From: an uncultured Mycoplasma sp.
Lineage (GTDB): Bacteria; Bacillota_I; Bacilli_A; RF39; UBA660
Assembly (NCBI GenBank): GCA_905209745.1
Contig: CAJLUG010000038.1
Location: 1 to 7,865, forward strand
Reading direction: 5' to 3'
DNA: 7,865 nt
A program made the translations under genes and the position numbers. This document shows, in pieces, positions 5,759 to 7,865 of the stretch; within the stretch, counting starts at the first letter, position 1; each line of letters opens with the position of its first letter. Below the pieces are notes generated by a model. That model was given only the letters and a program-made list of their open reading frames with translations, was not told the origin of the DNA and made no database searches.

Positions 5759-6241
5759 ATGGAAAAAGTATATTTAGGACGTATTGTCGCAACACATGGT
5801 ATTAAAGGAGAGTTGCGAATTAAGAGTAGTTTTTCTTATAAGAGGGAAGCTTTTCGAGTAGGAAATCATTTACTTATTGAGCAAAAGTCTTATGTTATTA
5901 GAAGTTATCGAGTACATAAAGATTTTGATATGGTTACTTTGGGAGACTTTACTAATATTAATGATGTGTTGTTTTTGGTAGGAAAAAAAGTGTATATAGA
6001 AAAAGAAGAGTTACAATTAGAATCTGATCAAGTATTAGATCAAGATTTGATGGAGTATACTGTTGTTAGTGGTTCTGGTAAACGTGGTCGTGTTTTAGAA
6101 ATATTTTATGCAAGTCCAAAGAATAAAGTAATGAGAGTAGAACTTGATCATGAGATTTTGGTTCCAGTTCTTTCTCCTTTGGTTGTTATAGATAGCGAGA
6201 AAAAAGAAATTAAGATAGATTCTATGTTAGAAGGTAGATAA
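5759..6241 (+). CDS. rimM: Ribosome maturation factor RimM
   Basis: RimM helps mature the 3' head domain of the 30S subunit and binds ribosomal protein S19. The 160-residue protein has the family signature GRIVATHGIKGELRI at 7-21, an N-terminal RimM barrel to about residue 85 and a C-terminal PRC-barrel from about 90. The PRC part includes VPVLSPLVVIDSEKK followed by IKIDSMLEG, where other members often have a similar VLVP and I-DMLEG pattern. I place the start at ATG 5759, one base after the previous stop, because this gives the standard N-terminus. An in-frame ATG at 5741 would add six residues overlapping the upstream gene. There is no strong ribosome binding site, so translation probably depends on coupling. 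It precedes trmD, as in most bacteria. Confidence 0.95.
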   Translation: MEKVYLGRIVATHGIKGELRIKSSFSYKREAFRVGNHLLIEQKSYVIRSYRVHKDFDMVTLGDFTNINDVLFLVGKKVYIEKEELQLESDQVLDQDLMEYTVVSGSGKRGRVLEIFYASPKNKVMRVELDHEILVPVLSPLVVIDSEKKEIKIDSMLEGR

Positions 6242-6243
6242 TT

Positions 6244-6909
6244 GTGAGAATTGATATTTTAAGTTTATTTCCAGAGATGTTTCAGAGTGTTTTTTGTGAG
6301 TCTATTATTAAGAGGGCTATTGATCAAAAAAAGGTAGAGATTCATGTTCATAATTTTAGAGATTATTCTCTTGATCCTCATCATAAAGTAGATGATACTC
6401 CTTATGGTGGTGGAGCTGGTATGGTACTTACCCCTCAACCTATTTTTGATTGTGTTTTGGCTTTGAAAAAAGAAGATAGTAAAGTAATTTTACTTACTCC
6501 AGATGGAGTACCTTATCAACAAAGAATAGCTTATGATTTATCGAATGAACATCATTTAATCTTTATTTGTGGACATTATGAAGGGTTTGATGAGAGAATT
6601 CGGTCTCTTTGTGATTTAGAGATTAGTATTGGAGACTATATTCTTACTGGGGGTGAGTTAGCTAGTATGGTTTTGGTTGACTCTATTGTTAGATTACTTC
6701 CAGGAGTAATTACAGAGGAGTCACATATCAATGATTCTTTTAATGAGGGATTACTTGATTATCCTACTTATACCAAACCTAGAGTCTTTCGAGGGATGGA
6801 AGTACCAGAAGTGTTAGTTTCTGGAAATCATAAAAAAATAGAAGAATATCGTAGAGAAGAAAGTATTAAAAAAACACAAGAGAGAAGACCTGATTTATTA
6901 GAAAAGTAG
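6244..6909 (+). CDS. trmD: tRNA (guanine37-N1)-methyltransferase TrmD
   Basis: TrmD adds a methyl group to N1 of G37 beside the anticodon of certain tRNAs and so prevents frameshifting; it is essential in most bacteria. The 221-residue protein starts with the family sequence MRIDILSLFPEMF and carries GGGAGMV, the knot motif GHYEGFDERI at 110-119, then SIGDYILTGGELA. The likely catalytic aspartate is D164 in SHINDSF. It is a little shorter than the usual 240 or so residues, mainly at the C-terminus, but no known catalytic part is missing. The start is GTG, 2 nt after the rimM stop, with AAGG (6231-6234) 9 nt upstream. The usual downstream partner rplS (ribosomal protein L19) is not here. Confidence 0.97.
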   Translation: MRIDILSLFPEMFQSVFCESIIKRAIDQKKVEIHVHNFRDYSLDPHHKVDDTPYGGGAGMVLTPQPIFDCVLALKKEDSKVILLTPDGVPYQQRIAYDLSNEHHLIFICGHYEGFDERIRSLCDLEISIGDYILTGGELASMVLVDSIVRLLPGVITEESHINDSFNEGLLDYPTYTKPRVFRGMEVPEVLVSGNHKKIEEYRREESIKKTQERRPDLLEK

Positions 6910-6917
6910 GTGATATT

Positions 6918-7355
6918 ATGTATCGTATCAAAAAGAAAAAACAAAAAAATAAGGAAATTAAGTCTTTTGAAAATGTTGTAGGATTTCCTATGGGAAGTCG
7001 TAAAAAAGTATTTACGATTCAAGGAGAAAGTGTTTCACATATTGTCGTATATGGAAAGTTAGCTCGTCCTTTGGCTATTAAAAAGGTAAGTAGAGAATAT
7101 CAAAAGTTATTACAAGTGTTGATGGATTTACTTACTAGTGATGATGATACAGGGGATGCTTTAAGGGAAGCATTGGGTCGTATTGAGAAGTTCCGTCAAG
7201 AAATTAAGAATAAGTATCGAGATTTATTGAAGAAAAAAGAGTTAGAAGAGATGGGACGAGAGTTAAGGATTATTCAAAAGGAAGCAAAGATGCGATATGT
7301 AGAATTAGAGTCTTCTTTCTATGAAGCTACTTTACAACAAGGAAAAGGGAAATAG
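6918..7355 (+). CDS. Unrecognised basic, helical protein at the end of the trmD operon
   Basis: I do not recognise a named family. The 145-residue product opens with a very basic stretch (MYRIKKKKQKNK). A segment of about 35 residues likely to form beta strands follows (from VVGFPMG to LAIKKV). The rest, about residues 58-140, is predicted helical and charged, with heptad-like Leu/Ile spacing suited to a coiled coil. No transmembrane segment or catalytic motif is visible. The basic N-terminus and its partners in translation suggest RNA or ribosome binding, which is inference only. AGGTGA (6908-6913) overlaps the trmD stop and lies 4 nt before the ATG, and the intergenic gap is 8 nt, so it is almost certainly co-expressed with trmD. 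It occupies the place where rplS is often found but is not L19. A strong terminator follows. Confidence 0.85.
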   Translation: MYRIKKKKQKNKEIKSFENVVGFPMGSRKKVFTIQGESVSHIVVYGKLARPLAIKKVSREYQKLLQVLMDLLTSDDDTGDALREALGRIEKFRQEIKNKYRDLLKKKELEEMGRELRIIQKEAKMRYVELESSFYEATLQQGKGK

Positions 7356-7394
7356 TGTCAAGAAATTAGTTCTTCCTATTTCTTTTTCTTTTTG
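7341..7394 (+). terminator. Nested-hairpin terminator of the translation cluster
   Basis: An outer stem GAAATAG (7349-7355) with CTATTTC (7376-7382) can be lengthened by G-T and A-T pairs. It encloses an inner hairpin AAGAA (7360-7364) with TTCTT (7370-7374). The 3' side runs into T-rich sequence up to 7393. The stop codon of the preceding gene is in the outer left arm, so this marks the operon end. Confidence 0.75.
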
Positions 7395-7409
7395 TTTAAA
7401 AAAATATTA

Positions 7410-7415
7410 TATAAT
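7410..7415 (+). promoter_or_regulatory. Possible -10 box for the BRO-N remnant
   Basis: TATAAT (7410-7415) is perfect but has no -35 at proper spacing; TTGTTT (7392-7397) is only 12 nt away. The segment is AT-only, so chance matches are expected. Confidence 0.25.
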
Positions 7416-7428
7416 ATAGATAGATGGT

Positions 7429-7865
7429 ATGATGGATAGGAGGCGAGAGGAGGGTTCTGTAAATCATAAATTAGAAACTATTTCAAACTTATTTCAGGGT
7501 AGTGAAATTAGAAGTATCTGGGATGGTGAAAAAGAAGATTATTATTTTAGTGTTGTCGATGTTATTGGAGCGTTAACTGAGTCCAAGAGGCCACGTAAGT
7601 ATTGGAATGATTTAAAGAAAAAGTTAGAAAATGAGGGAAGTGAACTGTCCGAAAAAGTCGGACAACTGAAATTAAAATCTAGTGATGGTAAATATCATCG
7701 TCAAGATGTACTTGATACGCAAGGGATTTTAAGACTTATAGAATCTGTTCCTAGTCCTAAAGCAGAACCTTTTAAACTATGGTTAGCAGCATTAGGAAGT
7801 GTGAAGTATTAGATCCGGAAATAGCGATTCATCGAGCAGTAGAATACTATAGAAAATGAGGATAT
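7429..7865 (+). pseudogene. Broken BRO-N (phage antirepressor-like) gene, running off the window
   Basis: BRO-N domain proteins occur in phages and mobile elements and are thought to bind DNA; many resemble antirepressors. The first frame (to TAG 7810-7812) shows the family core: YYFSVVDVIGALT, YWNDLKKKL, LDTQGILRLI, then SPKAEPFKLWLAALG. The family sequence then resumes in another frame from about 7803 as EVLDPEIAIHRAVEYYRK, but this hits TGA at 7857-7859 before continuing GY. The gap between the LAALG and EVLDPE segments is about 10 nt shorter than the family needs, so a deletion of about 10 nt caused the shift. A strong AGGAGGG (7448-7454) stands 4 nt before GTA (7459-7461), which may be a lost GTG or ATG start; ATG 7429 or 7432 would add about 10 residues. 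The gene is very probably inactive. Confidence 0.8.

Noticed and set aside
1846..6603. Reassignment of CGG or TGA codons
   Set aside because: CGG falls on an arginine in the conserved TrmD stretch DERIR (6601-6603) and is also read as Arg at 1846 and 4999; tryptophans in the intact genes are TGG and none requires TGA.
6828..7022. Minus-strand open frame of 64 codons across the trmD end
   Set aside because: It is antisense to trmD and the following gene, with a Phe/Ile/Ser-rich product typical of an antisense shadow in AT-rich DNA.
7646..7664. Perfect 7-bp hairpin TGTCCGA/TCGGACA inside the BRO-N remnant
   Set aside because: It encodes the family's ordinary ELSEKVGQL stretch and has no T tract, so coding constraint explains it.
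7797..7815. Programmed ribosomal frameshift in the BRO-N gene
   Set aside because: No slippery heptamer or stimulatory structure is seen at the shift, about 10 bases are missing relative to the family, and a second stop follows shortly after.

Overview
The window is AT-rich (roughly 30% GC by eye) and comes from a spore-forming, low-GC Gram-positive bacterium, most likely a member of the Bacilli. The evidence is a clear Bacillus-type minor spore protein gene (sspI) with a candidate sigma-G promoter, strong AGGAGG-type ribosome binding sites, and housekeeping genes of Bacilli type. The genetic code looks standard: tryptophan is TGG in the intact genes, CGG reads as arginine in TrmD, and no intact gene ends in TGA. 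The uncultured gut Bacilli are a good guess for the source, but the sequence alone does not settle the lineage.

Layout. Positions 1-219 hold the 3' end of an unrecognised gene that ends in a terminator-like hairpin. Next come obg (262-1539) and, 16 nt later, an unfamiliar protein combining a zinc ribbon with an HExxH motif (1556-2749). A separate sigma-A promoter drives a fused HPt-receiver phosphotransfer protein (2830-3645). This gene converges on sspI (minus strand, 3685-3933) across an A7G repeat and a long hairpin that can terminate both transcripts.

The interval 4034-4363 is a decayed accessory gene. Its pieces match an AbiEi-family antitoxin spread over two reading frames. A consensus -35 and a perfect 13-bp inverted repeat still stand in front of it. 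Then follows a tight plus-strand cluster: YgjP-type metallopeptidase, TrmH-family RNA methyltransferase, rimM, trmD and an unrecognised basic/helical protein (4385-7355). It ends in a nested-hairpin terminator. The last 440 bases hold a BRO-N (phage antirepressor-like) gene broken by a frameshift and a stop codon.

How the genes fit together. Obg, the TrmH-family methyltransferase, RimM and TrmD all serve ribosome assembly or RNA modification. The HPt-receiver protein is a signalling relay without its kinase or output domain here. SspI acts in the forespore. The two broken genes, one toxin-antitoxin-related and one phage-related, flank the translation cluster. I read them as remnants of past mobile or defence DNA. 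I see no intact new defence system. The least explained intact genes are the zinc-ribbon/HExxH protein and the protein encoded after trmD.
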